64,000 nt of DNA, from positions 343,764,444-343,828,443 of the forward strand of contig OX336389.2 of NCBI GenBank assembly GCA_946902985.2, given 5' to 3'. The DNA comes from Meconema thalassinum (lineage: Eukaryota; Arthropoda; Insecta; Orthoptera; Tettigoniidae). Below, piece after piece: positions 1-9,959 of the stretch. The position numbers and the translations under genes are program-made. Within the stretch, counting starts at the first letter, position 1. Each line of letters begins with the position of its first letter. The notes beneath the pieces were generated by a model. It made no database searches, was not told the DNA's origin, and saw only the letters and a program-made list of their open reading frames with translations.

Positions 1-888
1 GAGGGGGATGAGATGGATGTATGATTATTTTTCCACTTCAGAATGACAGGTCTACCTGTATTATGGCTATGACTGCCTCCTTGATAATCCCAGCCCCAAT
101 TACAGGGGCGTACTTTACTAAAAAACGCAATTTATTATACGGATTCTACATTCACCAAAGTGCGTGGGATTGATGACAACGATAGTCCATGTCGCTTTAA
201 TAACATAGCAACCACAGCTTTCATGATTCACTTTCCTTTTGGTATTTTGACTTCAGATTTCAAACACTCTCGCTATAATTCTGTAAAAAGCATACCGGTT
301 ATGGACTGTCTGATCTCTGGTGCTTTGTGCTTCATACCGTCAGACAACTAGGATGTGACTCAGAGGGAAGCTTATGATGGGCAATATCTCGGTCATGTCA
401 TGCCATTACTGAATGTTTACTTACCAAATAGGAGAAAATATATAAAGTCAAATATTCCCCGTTAAAAATCAAATATTGAAGAAAGAATAGTCGCGTGAAA
501 ATTTGCAAATGTGCACTTTCCGTATGAATACATTCTTTTAAATGTGTGTTTTATTGGCTAAAATCGTAAAAAATTGTAAAATAAACTTATATTTGCTTCA
601 ATGTACATAACTTGGTATGTAAAATATCTCAAATTCTCTTAAAGATGTCCATTGAATGAAAACATACATTTCCAAGAACCCGGGTCTACTGATGAGACCG
701 GGCTAAAGTTATCGTAGAAGGACTGAATGGATTAATGGATAATAGCGGTCATTAAAACCACTTCCTTGAACAGCACCTATGCACTTGTCAGTGAACAGCA
801 CCTATGAACTTGTCAGTTTTCTTTTTTTTTACGAATAAATCTAAAATCGGAAGTCAAAACAGCGTTAAAATTGGCTTCGTCGCGCAAG
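1..888. other. AT-rich intergenic or intronic stretch
   Basis: No gene, tRNA-like module or transposon end was recognised here. The short open frame at 160-351 has no recognisable motif and is probably chance. A direct repeat of about 25 bp (cagcacctatg...cttgtcag) lies at about 771-818. Confidence 0.5.
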
Positions 889-1455
889 CTACTTAGCTAA
901 TACCTGAAGGTATATTTAAACACATGTCAGGCCTTCGCCGTCCTTACCTCCCTGCCATCTTTTAGCTACATGGCTAATACCTGAAGGTATAGTTAAACAC
1001 ATGTCAGACCTTCGCCGTCCTTACCTCCCTGCCATCTTTTAGCTACTTGGCTAATACCTGAAGGTATAGTTAAACACATGTCAGACCTTCGCCGTCCTTA
1101 CCTCCCTGCCATCTTTTAGCTGCTTGGCTAATTCCTGAAGGTATAGTTAAACACATGTCAGACCTTCGCCGTCCTTACCTCCCTGCCATCTTTTAGCTGC
1201 TTGGCTAATACCTGAAGGTATAGTTAAACACATGTCAGACCTTCGCCGTCCTTACCTCCCTGCCATCTTTTAGCTGCTTGGCTAATTCCTGAAGGTATAG
1301 TTAAACACATGTCAGACCTTCGCCGTCCCTACCTCCCTGCCATATTTTAGCTACTTGGCTAATACCGGAATGTATAGTTAAACACATGTCAGACCCTGCC
1401 ATCTTTTAGCTATTTGGCTAATACCTTAAAGTATAGTAGTTAAACTCATGTTAGG
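889..1455 (+). repeat. 77-bp tandem repeat (minisatellite), about 7.3 copies
   Basis: Unit starts fall at 889, 966, 1043, 1120, 1197, 1274 and 1351, a constant 77-bp step. The seventh unit has an internal deletion and the last partial unit is diverged, as is usual at array edges. Each unit holds the near-perfect inverted motif ATACCTGAAGGTAT. No coding potential is apparent. Confidence 0.95.
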
Positions 1456-2029
1456 CCATGGGGTGGGAATTCAAGGTGATGCCAGTAAGAGTGGGGTGTC
1501 ATATTTCTAGTACGGTACTTGGATAACAACCGGCAAGTGGCAGCCATTACGGAGTACTACGATATGATTATAGTACACATGTGCTCGTACTGGTTGGTGA
1601 GTTTGAGACCAATAACAAGAGGCGACTTGGAAATTGAACTGGTTTCGAACTTATGCTCATCTCTAGTTCGTGCTCTCGTCTGAATAAATTATATATTATT
1701 ATTAACATCTTCATATATATTTATTTCATATGACAGATCTATTACAACTTTTCACCGATCTAATCAATGTAGTGATACGTGATCATTAGGAACGCTCGGC
1801 ACAGTACGTGTCACCGAGCCATCGTTACCCCCATCATCTTGTATCCCCCTCACTTAGATGAGAAGATAGCAGCAGTCTCCGCTCCGTCATTGTCTTCAAA
1901 AATCTCTCCATTCATTTAAGAGCATCTCGAGCCAGCTAGTGTGGGGAGCTGAAGGATGGTAAAGGTGATACTCTGATGCGCCATTAAATTACGACCACCT
2001 ACATATTATGACGTGGAGCAGACAACCTC
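1456..2029. other. Unassigned spacer
   Basis: Unique-looking sequence between the 77-bp array and a transposase fragment. No ORF, tRNA-like module or terminal repeat could be supported. Confidence 0.4.
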
Positions 2030-2185
2030 TAGCCCGAGGCATCGATTCTATAAGGTGACAGAAGGTATCCGGGGTTTCTGATAATACAGGCGCACCATCA
2101 GTTCCTCCAGCTGGTGTACATTGCGGGATGATGGTGATTTACCACGAACCCGCTTCTCCAAACACATTCTATTGGGTTCATATCG
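2030..2185 (-). pseudogene. C-terminal fragment of a Tc1/mariner-like transposase
   Basis: Read on the minus strand, the sequence begins with the motif MNPIECVW, the segment carrying the catalytic Glu of the DDE triad in Tc1/IS630-type transposases (consensus NPIExxW). After a frame change it continues as RNVHQLEELMVRLYYQKPRI, which resembles the helical tail LxxLExxLxxEW of the family. The rest of the transposase is missing and a tRNA-like module starts beside it at 2181. It is not the same subfamily as the three intact elements. The assignment rests on this short motif only. Confidence 0.45.
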
Positions 2186-2260
2186 TGGCTAAGTGGATAG
2201 GAGGTTTGCTTGTGGCCCGAAGGGCCCCAGGTTTGATTCACGACCAGGCCGTGGGATTGT
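2181..2260 (+). mobile_element. tRNA-like SINE head
   Basis: The sequence carries an A-box-like TGGCTAAGTGG and a B-box-like GGTTTGATTC at tRNA spacing, the internal Pol III promoter arrangement of tRNA-derived SINEs. The body probably continues to about 2570, but its 3' end and any TSD were not identified. Confidence 0.55.
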
Positions 2261-2579
2261 CAATTCCCTGATTCGGAGACTGGTTGTTTGTGTTTCATTT
2301 AACTCTCATCACATGTGGAAGTCGTCCACGGATCTAACCTCGAAAGATCTGCACCCGAGAGAAAGCGAGGGTACGGTAATAAAGCAAATTCATCGTCATG
2401 TTCCTCGAACCAGGAACCAGTTCTTCTCAATCTTGGCAGTGTGGCATGGTACAATGTCCTGTTGAAAGTGGCCGTCACCAGCAGAAACATTGTTAAGCAT
2501 GAACGGATGAACTTGGTTCTCATCGTCAGTAACCTCCAAATAACAGACAGCTGTCAAAGTTTGTACTAGAACCCAGTGT

Positions 2580-3020
2580 AGGCTATCCTATGAAGACCGG
2601 CGTAGCGTGGGGTGTCATTTTCAGGCGCGAAATGTTTCTCCGGATTTAGAAAGAGTAATGAGAAATATTGAAGCTATTCTATTGCTGCAAAGGGGATTCA
2701 GCTCCACTTTTTTAGGAATTCAAGTTAAATACTAGCCTACGTCTAGTATAGAGTAATGCGTCTCATCACATGGTGGCCGTCCACATATTATTTAATCACT
2801 TTTTGGTCAATTGTAAGCCCCTCCCCCATTTAATCACGCGTAATCATAGCATCAATACTCTGTATTACGTAATCACAAGGCAATATGTAATATTTCTGAT
2901 TTCGTCTCGATTTATCCGTATAAATAAATGAAATAAGAAACACAATGTTAGATACTCGGGGACATCAATTACTGTAAACAATATAACGCTGGAGATTCCT
3001 GAGCTGCTTTGTGGGAGGGC
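2580..3020. other. Spacer with one arm of a distant inverted repeat
   Basis: No gene. The segment at 2688-2714 (attgctgcaaaggggattca and following bases) is the inverse of 5697-5722. A palindromic ATTACGTAAT lies at 2864-2873. Confidence 0.5.
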
Positions 3021-3357
3021 GGGGGGGGGGGGGGGGGGGGGGGGAGCAAACAAACAAGAAATGTACCAACAATTGACGAAAGTCGTACTTAACTTTTCAT
3101 CAAAAATATTTTTGAACCTCTTTATGATCTAAATAGAAGCATTCTTTTGCTTCGCTCGCGCCTTCCGTCAGCGCGGTTCAAAGCCGCGCAGAGCGTAAAT
3201 GAGTTGAATCTTGTTATTTGTTGAGTGATTACGTAATCTTTTCGGATTTTTGTTATTTGTTAAGTGATTACGTAATCATTTCATTAACCTTCGTCCTCGC
3301 ACGTCATCAACGTAATCAAACTTCTACCCCCTCCCCCCCTCTTTGTGATTACGTAAT
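2864..3357. repeat. Cluster of four ATTACGTAAT palindromes
   Basis: The perfect 10-bp palindrome ATTACGTAAT occurs at 2864-2873, 3228-3237, 3267-3276 and 3348-3357. The second and third lie in an approximately 39-bp direct repeat (ttgttatttgtt...gtgattacgtaatc). TTACGTAA is the known consensus for PAR/NFIL3-type bZIP factors; binding here is inference. The segment may instead be the non-coding part of an unrecognised transposon. Confidence 0.6.
3021..3044 (+). repeat. Poly-G tract, 24 nt
   Basis: Uninterrupted run of 24 G, a possible G-quadruplex former and an error-prone site for assembly. Its length may not be exact. Confidence 0.9.
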
Positions 3358-3537
3358 ATTTGGATACCCCCTTAGTGCGAAAAAAGGAAATGATTAAAAT
3401 CCACTCAAAGAAATCAGTCCAGTGGTAGTAGTTGTCAATGATGCGGCTGATGCAGACGTAAAAGACACCAGACGATAACGAATAACTGTTATATGCAGTA
3501 TTAACAAACGGATCATCTTCAGTGTGAGATTGTAATT

Positions 3538-3870
3538 GAAATGAATGAAAATCCACAGCCTGCTTCCAGTCTCCGACCGGGTCAGGAATGGAATGAAGCC
3601 CCCATCTAGCGGCGAGGATATGGACTGTGCCGGCTGCCGAGGCCTGACGCACTCCTCTGGGGAAATGCTTAAATGAATGACAGATGAAATGAAATGATAG
3701 TGGAGAGTGTTGCTGGAATGAAATTTTGACTGGGAAAACCGGAGTACCCGGAGAAAAACCTGTCTGCCTCCGTTTTGTCCAGCACAGATCTCACATGGAG
3801 TGACCGGGATTTGAACCACGGACCCAGCGGTGAGAGGCCGGCGTGCTGCCGCCTAAGCCACGGAGGCTTC
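3538..3870 (-). mobile_element. tRNA-derived SINE, family A, copy 1
   Basis: On the minus strand the element opens with a tRNA-like head: A-box-like TGGCTTAGGCGG and B-box GGTTCAAATCC. The body ends in gaaaatgaatgaaa-type sequence. A 12-bp TSD (GAGATTGTAATT) flanks it at 3526-3537 and 3871-3882. A second copy of the same body lies at 24358-24689. Full length is about 333 bp. Open frames seen across it are not genes. Confidence 0.9.
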
Positions 3871-3972
3871 GAGATTGTAATTAATATTTCCTAATTTACT
3901 TCAACATTAGTAGTGTATAGTCTGCTTTTATTGTTTTTGTTTTGAGATGCTGATTTCGTACAAAATTATATA

Positions 3973-5437
3973 CACACATCAAAAAAAGTTTTGCATCACC
4001 TCGGTTCCAAGAGTTCCGGAACCTTTAAATACAAAGGGAATAGAGATCAACACAAACAACATTTCAGCTCGTTTTATTGCTCATGAGACCCACACATTGC
4101 ATGTTGTACCATCATACAGCTAGACTTTCAGCATTTGTGGTCCAGATTGCAGTACACACCACTACCTCTAATACCCAGTAGCACGTCCTCTTGCATTGAT
4201 GCATGCCTGTATTCGTCGTGGCATACTATCCACAAGTTCATCAAGACACTGTTGGTCCAAATTGTCCCACTCCTCAACGACAATTCGGCGTAAATCTCTC
4301 AGAGTGGTTGGTGGGTCAAGACGTCCATAAACAGCCCTTTTCAACATATCCCAGGCATGTTCGATAGGGTTCATGTCTGGCGAACATGCTGGCCACTGTA
4401 GTCGAGCGATGTCGTTATCTTGAAGGAACGCATTCACAAGATGTGCACGATGAGGTCGAGAATTGTCGTCCATGAAGACAAATGCCTCTCCAATATTCTG
4501 CCGATATGGGTGCACTATGGGTCGGAGGATGTCATTCAGGTATCGTAAAGCCGTTTCGGAGCCTTCCATGACCACCAGTGGCGTACGTCGGCCCCACATA
4601 ATGCCACCCCAAAACATCAGGGAACCACCACCTTGCTGCACTCGCTGGACAGTGTGTCTAAGACGTTCAGCCTGACCAGGGTGCCTCCAAACACGTCTCC
4701 GACGATTGTCTGGTTGAAGGCATATGCGACACTCATCGGTGAAGAGAACGTGATGCCAATTCTGTGGGGTCCATTCAGCATGTTGTTGGGCCCATCTGTA
4801 CCGCGCTGCATGGTGTCGGGGTTGCAAAGCTGGACCTCGCCATGGACGTCGGGAGTGAAGTTGCGCATCATGCAGCCTATTGCGCACAGTTTGAGTTGAA
4901 ACACGACGTCCTGTGGCTGAACGAAACGCATTATTCAACATGGTGGCATTGCTGTCAGGGTTCCTCCGAGCGGCAATCCGTAAGTAGCGGTCATCCACTA
5001 CAGTAGTAGCCCTTGGGCGGCCTGAGCGAGGCCTGTCATCGACAGTTCCTGTATCTCTGTACCTCCTCCATGTCCGAACAACATCGCTTTGGTTCACTCT
5101 GAGACGCCTGGAAACTTCCCTTGTTGAGAGCCCTTCTTGACACAAAGTAACAATGCGGACGCGATCGAACTGCGGTATTGACCTTCTAGGCATGGTAGAA
5201 CTACAGACAACATGAGCAGCGTACCTTCGTCCTGGTGGAATGACTGGAACTGATCGGCTGTCGTACCCCCTCCGTCTAATAGGCCCTGCTCATGCATGGT
5301 TGTTTACATCTTTGAGCAGTTTTAGTGACATCTATGAACAGTCAAAGGGACTGTATCTTTGATACAATATACACAGTCAACGTCTATATGCCGGAGATCT
5401 GGGAACCGAGGTGATGCAAAACTTTTTTTGATGTGTG
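3973..5437 (-). mobile_element. Tc1/mariner transposon, copy 1 of 3
   Basis: A 1465-bp element bounded by TA TSDs (3971-3972 and 5438-5439) with perfectly matching 36-bp terminal inverted repeats at 3973-4008 and 5402-5437 that begin CACACATC. The single 341-codon transposase frame lies on the minus strand. Length, termini and organisation are identical to the copies at 30839-32303 and 60552-62016, with only scattered single-base differences, so amplification is recent. An AATAAA-type signal follows the stop codon on the coding strand. Confidence 0.97.
4168..5193 (-). CDS. Tc1/mariner transposase (DD34E), copy 1
   Basis: A complete 341-residue transposase that cuts and pastes the surrounding element into TA sites. 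The N-terminal ~110 residues hold two helix-turn-helix segments of the paired-like DNA-binding domain (STREVSRRLRVNQSDVVRTW; later STQTVRNRLHDAQLHSRRPW), with a GRPR motif at residues 58-61 between them. The catalytic triad is D153 (FTDECR), D243 (MDDNSRPH) and E278 (NPIEHAWD); 34 residues separate the last two, hence DD34E. About 340 residues is the normal family length. Compared with copy 2 it differs at residue 144 (Q for R) and residue 228 (H for Q), neither in the triad. No frameshift or stop is present. Confidence 0.95.
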   Translation of the reverse strand: MPRRSIPQFDRVRIVTLCQEGLSTREVSRRLRVNQSDVVRTWRRYRDTGTVDDRPRSGRPRATTVVDDRYLRIAARRNPDSNATMLNNAFRSATGRRVSTQTVRNRLHDAQLHSRRPWRGPALQPRHHAARYRWAQQHAEWTPQNWHHVLFTDECRICLQPDNRRRRVWRHPGQAERLRHTVQRVQQGGGSLMFWGGIMWGRRTPLVVMEGSETALRYLNDILRPIVHPYRQNIGEAFVFMDDNSRPHRAHLVNAFLQDNDIARLQWPACSPDMNPIEHAWDMLKRAVYGRLDPPTTLRDLRRIVVEEWDNLDQQCLDELVDSMPRRIQACINARGRATGY

Positions 5438-5439
5438 TA

Positions 5440-5949
5440 TTAGTTGGCTGATAAACAACCACATACAAGAACATTACTCGAATAATCGAGCAACTGGTGC
5501 AACTAAGAACTACCGTAGTTCCAATTCCTTTTCTCTTCATTGTCCCCTAGGATTAAGAATTGGGATAAACATGACTTATGACAGTAAAGAAATGGCTAGC
5601 ACACAAGTTTGTATCACATACAAAGTAAAGAATTCAACTGTTTGCAAGATTGATTTTTTTTAATGTCTTCTTTTTAAGTTTCTTAGAACTTTACCAAAGT
5701 GGAGCTGAATCCCTTCAGCAATGTCTTCGCTTTAAAATGTCCGTTATGCACTTGAAATGAGAATTTTGATTGAAGACAATCCATATTTGTTCGCATAATT
5801 TTACTATTTGAGAGAAGAGTGCATAAGAAGGCTGGTGAAAAAGAGCGTTCTACACACACACTGAGACAGTCACTTATTGCTATATTGTCAGACTTTCTGT
5901 GCCTGCGCTAGGCTTGTTACTTAGTCGGCTGTTTCCCCCTCACATTTTG
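5440..5949. other. Spacer with second arm of an inverted repeat
   Basis: No gene recognised. Positions 5697-5722 (aaagtggagctgaatccctt) are the inverse of 2688-2714, so the two arms enclose the SINE and Tc1 copy 1. Confidence 0.5.
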
Positions 5950-6275
5950 TTGTTAATTCATTTCAGGGGCTTGGGACATCTTGGTTATCACCCCCGTGTA
6001 GTTGGGTGTGTGTGGAACTAGTGTGTTAACCTGTATTTATGTGATGACTATAGAAGTGTGTGTAACTGTACTAGGGGCAGGGATGAGGTAGGTGCCCCGG
6101 GAATTGAAGTAAGGTACTACCCCGGCATTTGCCTGGAGGGAGTGTGAAAAATCCCGGGGAAAACTACACTCAGGATAGCCGCTGACAGCGCCGAATTTCG
6201 AACTAGTGATCTCCGGACTTCCTGCAGCTGCCCTCGCGGCCGTGGTGCGGGACTCGTCACACTTGGCAACGCGCC
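5950..6275 (-). mobile_element. Diverged SINE, family B type
   Basis: On the plus strand it starts with the tail signature aggggcttgggacatcttgg and a CCCGTGTAGTTGGG motif shared with the family B SINE tails elsewhere in the window, then the CCCGGCATTTGCCTGGAG motif. A weak B-box-like AGTTCGAAATTC lies near 6200. The middle is diverged from the other copies, so boundaries are approximate. Confidence 0.6.
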
Positions 6276-6993
6276 ATGAACTGCACTCGTGCAAGAGACA
6301 TTATCAACTTCTTCTATTGGCTGGGAACTACGTCATACTTGTGTGTTTGCCACTGCGCATCTGGTGCGTGCCTGTCTTCGTGCATGCTCCTGCAATATTG
6401 ATCCCGACAACAATGGCGTTGTATGAAGTACATTTGCAGTACGTGGCATGTGCTAGTGGTGGTGATTGTTCTTTCAAGAAGTGAAACATCTGCTTGACAG
6501 TGAAGATGACTATGACTAGTGTGATATTGGACTAGGGGTATACATGGTGGGTGGGGTATTGTCAGGCAGCCATTCCCTAGGCCAGGAAGAGCCGTAAGAC
6601 GTGAAACCCGTATAGTAAAAGGTTGGTGGTTTAGGAGAAAACAGGAGGAAACGTATGTCACACTTAGCAACATCGCTTACTACTGTGTACAAGACAAGAA
6701 CGAGAAAGTGCCACTGGAATAAGTCTGCAATTATTAGCGTTTCAAGATACGATTGCCCGTGACTGACGTGGAAACTATTCTCTGTTTACTTGTGCTACGC
6801 TGTCTTCTTGCTTGGTTGACAGGTACAATCTTGCGGGTAGGCTATGACTCAGCTCCAGTTGTCTGTCATCGTTTTACTCTCGGTGGTGACATGAGCTCCT
6901 ATTAAGCTTAGCTGTGCTATTGTGAAACAATTAGGTACACACCAATATTATTCAATTTTCCGTTCAAAATTCGCAATATCACTTCTGCCTTAC
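6276..6993. other. Unassigned spacer
   Basis: Several short open frames occur but none shows a motif or splice signals that I could defend. No terminal repeat was found. Confidence 0.4.
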
Positions 6994-7093
6994 ACAAGTA
7001 GCGCGCGCAATCCTGAAGACCGCACTTCGTAATCACCGTGTTCCGCTGCTCGTCCGGCAAGACGCCTGCTTCTAATATCAACAAACCCTGGTG
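6994..7093 (-). CDS. Candidate internal exon of an unknown host gene
   Basis: On the minus strand a pyrimidine-rich tract ends in a TTTGCAG acceptor, followed by a 100-bp open, GC-richer segment and then a GTAAGG donor. The reading in frame is HQGLLILEAGVLPDEQRNTV followed by ITKCGLQDCARYL. The base composition contrasts with the AT-rich flanks, as expected for a coding exon. I do not recognise the protein. An alternative is a 77-residue ORF starting at 7150 with a hydrophobic start (MYYRLLVLLTVFTY), which would read as a small secreted peptide with three Cys. Neither has a homologue that I can name, and no partner exon was identified. Confidence 0.4.
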
Positions 7094-7577
7094 CTGCAAA
7101 GGCACTTGATATGTAAATACAGTGAGTAAAACAAGTAGCCTATAATACACTACATTTTACCCTGTTGATGTCTATAATTTGTCTTGCAACATTATGGTAT
7201 TCCATAGGTTTGTATAAGGACTTTATGGCAGTATATTACACACAAACATATTCTAGTAACGTGAACACATTAGTTAATAACGGAACAAAAGGCATATTCG
7301 TAGGCAAAGAAAGTATTCATACGCGTCAATGTTTGTAACCATTAGACTGTTAAGGTGCGTATACACTTGCGCGCCGCGCCGCTCGCGCGCAGCAAATTCG
7401 CTAGATTAGTACGGGGTTTCGAAGCTGCGCGCGCGTAGCGCACGACGATCCATCTCCTGTCGGTTTTTTCCACGCGCACTTTGAGTGTTCGCAGTTCAGA
7501 TTTGGACGGGATTGTGAGAAGTTCGTTGTTTTTCGCGCGCATCTGATTGCAATATTTGAGCGTTTTGAGTGGTGATA

Positions 7578-7795
7578 ATGGTGTGGTCAGACGAATCTGT
7601 GATAAAACTGATCGATGTTTATCGCAAAAAGTCTCTTCTGTGGAATCCTCAACATAAGGATCATTTTAAGAAACCATTCGACTAAAAGCAGGTGCCTGGA
7701 GGGAAATAGGAGCTCAGATGGATATATCTGCGGACCAATGCAAGAAGAAGGTGATATCTCTGCTGTCTTCCTACCGGCGTGAGAAAAGTAAAATA
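7578..7795 (+). pseudogene. MADF-domain (Myb-like) accessory protein, broken
   Basis: From the ATG at 7578 the frame reads MVWSDESVIKLIDVYRKK and then LLWNPQHKDHFKK, the typical start of a MADF domain (acidic residue, LIxxY, LWxxxHxxY/F). A stop follows at 7683; after a frame change the domain continues as GAWREIGAQMDIS and ISLLSSYRREKSK, the conserved AWxxIA and LRxxYxRE parts. One frameshift near 7680-7690 therefore splits the domain, and everything downstream is deleted. In Harbinger elements the MADF/Myb-like protein helps the transposase bind DNA and enter the nucleus. It can no longer function here. Confidence 0.75.
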
Positions 7796-7797
7796 TA

Positions 7798-8095
7798 TCG
7801 CAGGGCGGAAATATGTATCTTCTTTGGAAATGTGGGGTCCAATCTTCTGCAGCATATTTTCAAAGTCAGAAGGTGATAATCGAGTAAAATTCTTATACTG
7901 GCTGCTTTTTTTTTGTGACTTCAAGTCCATCATTAGCTCCGCACCATTCCTTTTTTTAAACATGTCAGTGTGCCACCAACGTCGTCTTCGTTTCTTTTTC
8001 TTTTTGCACAAACGTGCCATTAAAACAGCCGCACCACTCATCACCGCAATCGCGAGGTTTCCCTCGTGCGGCGGAGACAAGATTATATTTACCAC
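7798..8095 (-). pseudogene. PIF/Harbinger transposase, N-terminal fragment
   Basis: On the minus strand the frame reads RRRRWWHTDMFKKRNGAELM and, further on, NFTRLSPSDFENMLQKIGPH, ISKEDTYFRPAI. These match the region preceding the DDE nuclease of Harbinger/ALP1-like transposases (WWxxxxxxxR, FxxxFRMSxxxFxxLLxxIxPxIxKxDTxFRxPI). The DDE catalytic core is missing: the frame runs into the deletion junction and then reads MADF sequence on the wrong strand. It was probably a nuclease of about 350-400 residues originally (family knowledge). It is inactive, but the element ends could be moved in trans. Confidence 0.8.
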
Positions 8096-8337
8096 ACTCC
8101 AAACTGACTAGTGAATGTTTGTGGGTTTCCTATGGATCGCGAGAGGTTCGTTTAAATAATAATTCTGGTCGAGCAACACACGCGCCACGCAAGCACCGCG
8201 CGCAGTGTGCGGCACGCAAGTGTATACCCACCTTTACACGCCCTTCCCCCGTCTTAGGGCGTGACAACAAGCGAAGGTCGACACACCGTAGTGTTCTTAG
8301 ATGAGACTGTTTACTTTACGTCTGACAGTGGTACAAA

Positions 8338-9343
8338 ATGTATCGGAAATCACAAGAGTTGAGTGTCGCCTGCAAAGACCACAGTCATAGTATCATTATT
8401 TAAACAAGGATTCAGCTGTCGGAAGATTAAGAGGCTGGTGAAACGATCTCATGTGACTATCCAGTAAATATTAACAAGTTCAAGTGATCGACCGACAATG
8501 CAAAGCGACAGGGACGACCTAGGATCATTTCGCAACGTGAATCTCGCCAATTGGTTCGTGAAGCCTTAGAGAACCCCAGAATTAGTGCAGCTGAACTAGG
8601 TAAACAGCTTGCTTCACGTTCCGGGAAGATTGTTACACCTCAAACTATCCGGAATCGGCTCCATGAAGCAGGCAATAACGGCAGAGCAGCGCGAAAGAAG
8701 CCATTTATAAGTGAGATAATCCTTGGCATGAGGTTGGCATTCGTTAAGGAATATATATATAAACATGAGACAAGACTTCTGGAAGACTATTTTATTTTCG
8801 GACGAAAGTAAATTTAACATGTTTGGATCTGATGGTCGACAGTTCGTTTGGAGAAGACCAAATACAGAACTGGAAAGCAAAAATGTACTGCCAACAGTGA
8901 AGCATGGAGGTGCCACGTCATGATATAGGGCTGCAGGAGTTGGTGAACTGGACGTAATTGAAGGTAACATTAATGCTTCGGGCTACATCAAAGTGCCCCG
9001 GGGGTAATTTGTCCAGGAGTGTGTGAAATTATGCATACAAGACACCTATTTATTTCAACATGACAACGACCCAAAGCATATAGCAAGCATAACGTGAGAG
9101 TGACTGTTGTACAACGCCCAAAACGTATTTCCCACGCCACCGCTATCTCCGGACGTTAACCCCATTGAAAATTTATGGGCCAATTTCGAAAACAAAATCC
9201 GAAAATTAAAGTGTTCCTCCAAAACGCAACTACTAGACAATTTGTGAAAATGTTGCTCTGAAATTACACCAGACTTGACGAACAACCCATCAAGGAGCCT
9301 TCAGGCCATTATAAATGCGAAAGGTTGGCATACCAAATATTAA
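8338..9343 (+). pseudogene. Decayed Tc1-like transposase (second family)
   Basis: From the ATG at 8338 the reading, with many stops and frame changes, is MYRKSQELSVACKD, RQGRPRIISQRESRQLV, a helix-turn-helix with TPQTIRNRLHEAG, then a first Asp motif LFSDESKFNMFG, VWRRPNTEL, a second Asp motif HDNDPKH, and SPDVNPIENLWA with the catalytic Glu; it ends AIINAKGWHTKY before TAA. That is the whole Tc1 layout over about 1 kb. Motifs differ clearly from the intact elements (DNDPKH rather than DDNSRPH), so this is an older, different Tc1 family. Terminal inverted repeats were not identified. Confidence 0.85.
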
Positions 9344-9959
9344 TTGCATTTGTATTGTGCCCGTCTGTACACCTTGAGTGGACAGGTGACCACATGCGAG
9401 GCAGCTGTCAACACAGTGTTAGCATGAGATCAATCTCGGGGCATTCTGGGCTTGGGCTGTAATTTCTGTACACTGTATTCATGCTCCCCATAAAGGAAGA
9501 GGAAAGACGCCACAACACATAACAGAAAATTAAATACATATTTTAGAAAAAAAATCACCTAATAAATTTTATTCAAGAAAAACAACTGCCTGCTGGAAGA
9601 AGCAAAAACAATAGCACACGCACTTCCTACCTATTTTTTATGCCGCTCAAAAATAAAAACCAATCATAGTCTTATGTAAAAGTGTCCGTTGGTTTAGACT
9701 ATGTTTGGAAACCACACGTTAAATTATTACTCTATACAATCCGAGATGGCATAAAATAATATTTAAATTTTCCCACTGTTAAATAACCCTATTCACATAT
9801 TTACAATTTATTATACACACGGGCATGGATTAGTTTCACATTCAATTCTCAATTCTACGAAAACACATAACTCTTAACGCAGTCTGTTTAAATGCATTAC
9901 AGTGATTATTACTTGGGCACAGCAGTTAAATCATTACAGCAGAAAAATAATAACAATAA
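9344..9959. other. AT-rich spacer
   Basis: Nothing recognised after the decayed Tc1 element except AT-rich DNA. Confidence 0.4.

Larger units (their letters stand above)
7353..8233. mobile_element. Internally deleted PIF/Harbinger transposon
   Basis: An 881-bp element flanked by TTA on both sides (7350-7352 and 8234-8236), the 3-bp TSD typical of PIF/Harbinger. Terminal inverted repeats begin AGGTGCGTATACACTTGCG on the left and AGGTGGGTATACACTTGCG on the inverted right. Inside are the start of a MADF-domain gene (plus strand) and the N-terminal part of a Harbinger nuclease gene (minus strand), brought together at about 7795-7803 by a large internal deletion. Autonomous Harbinger elements carry both genes, so this is a non-autonomous deletion derivative. 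Confidence 0.88.

Noticed and set aside
3284..3819. Minus-strand ORFs of 122 and 141 codons
   Set aside because: They run across a SINE (3538-3870) and the ATTACGTAAT repeat region; a similar ORF recurs in SINE copy 2 at 24296-24640.
4463..5006. Antisense and overlapping ORFs over the Tc1 transposase (also at 31329-31872 and 60983-61526)
   Set aside because: They are shadows of the conserved transposase reading frame and occur identically in all three copies for that reason.
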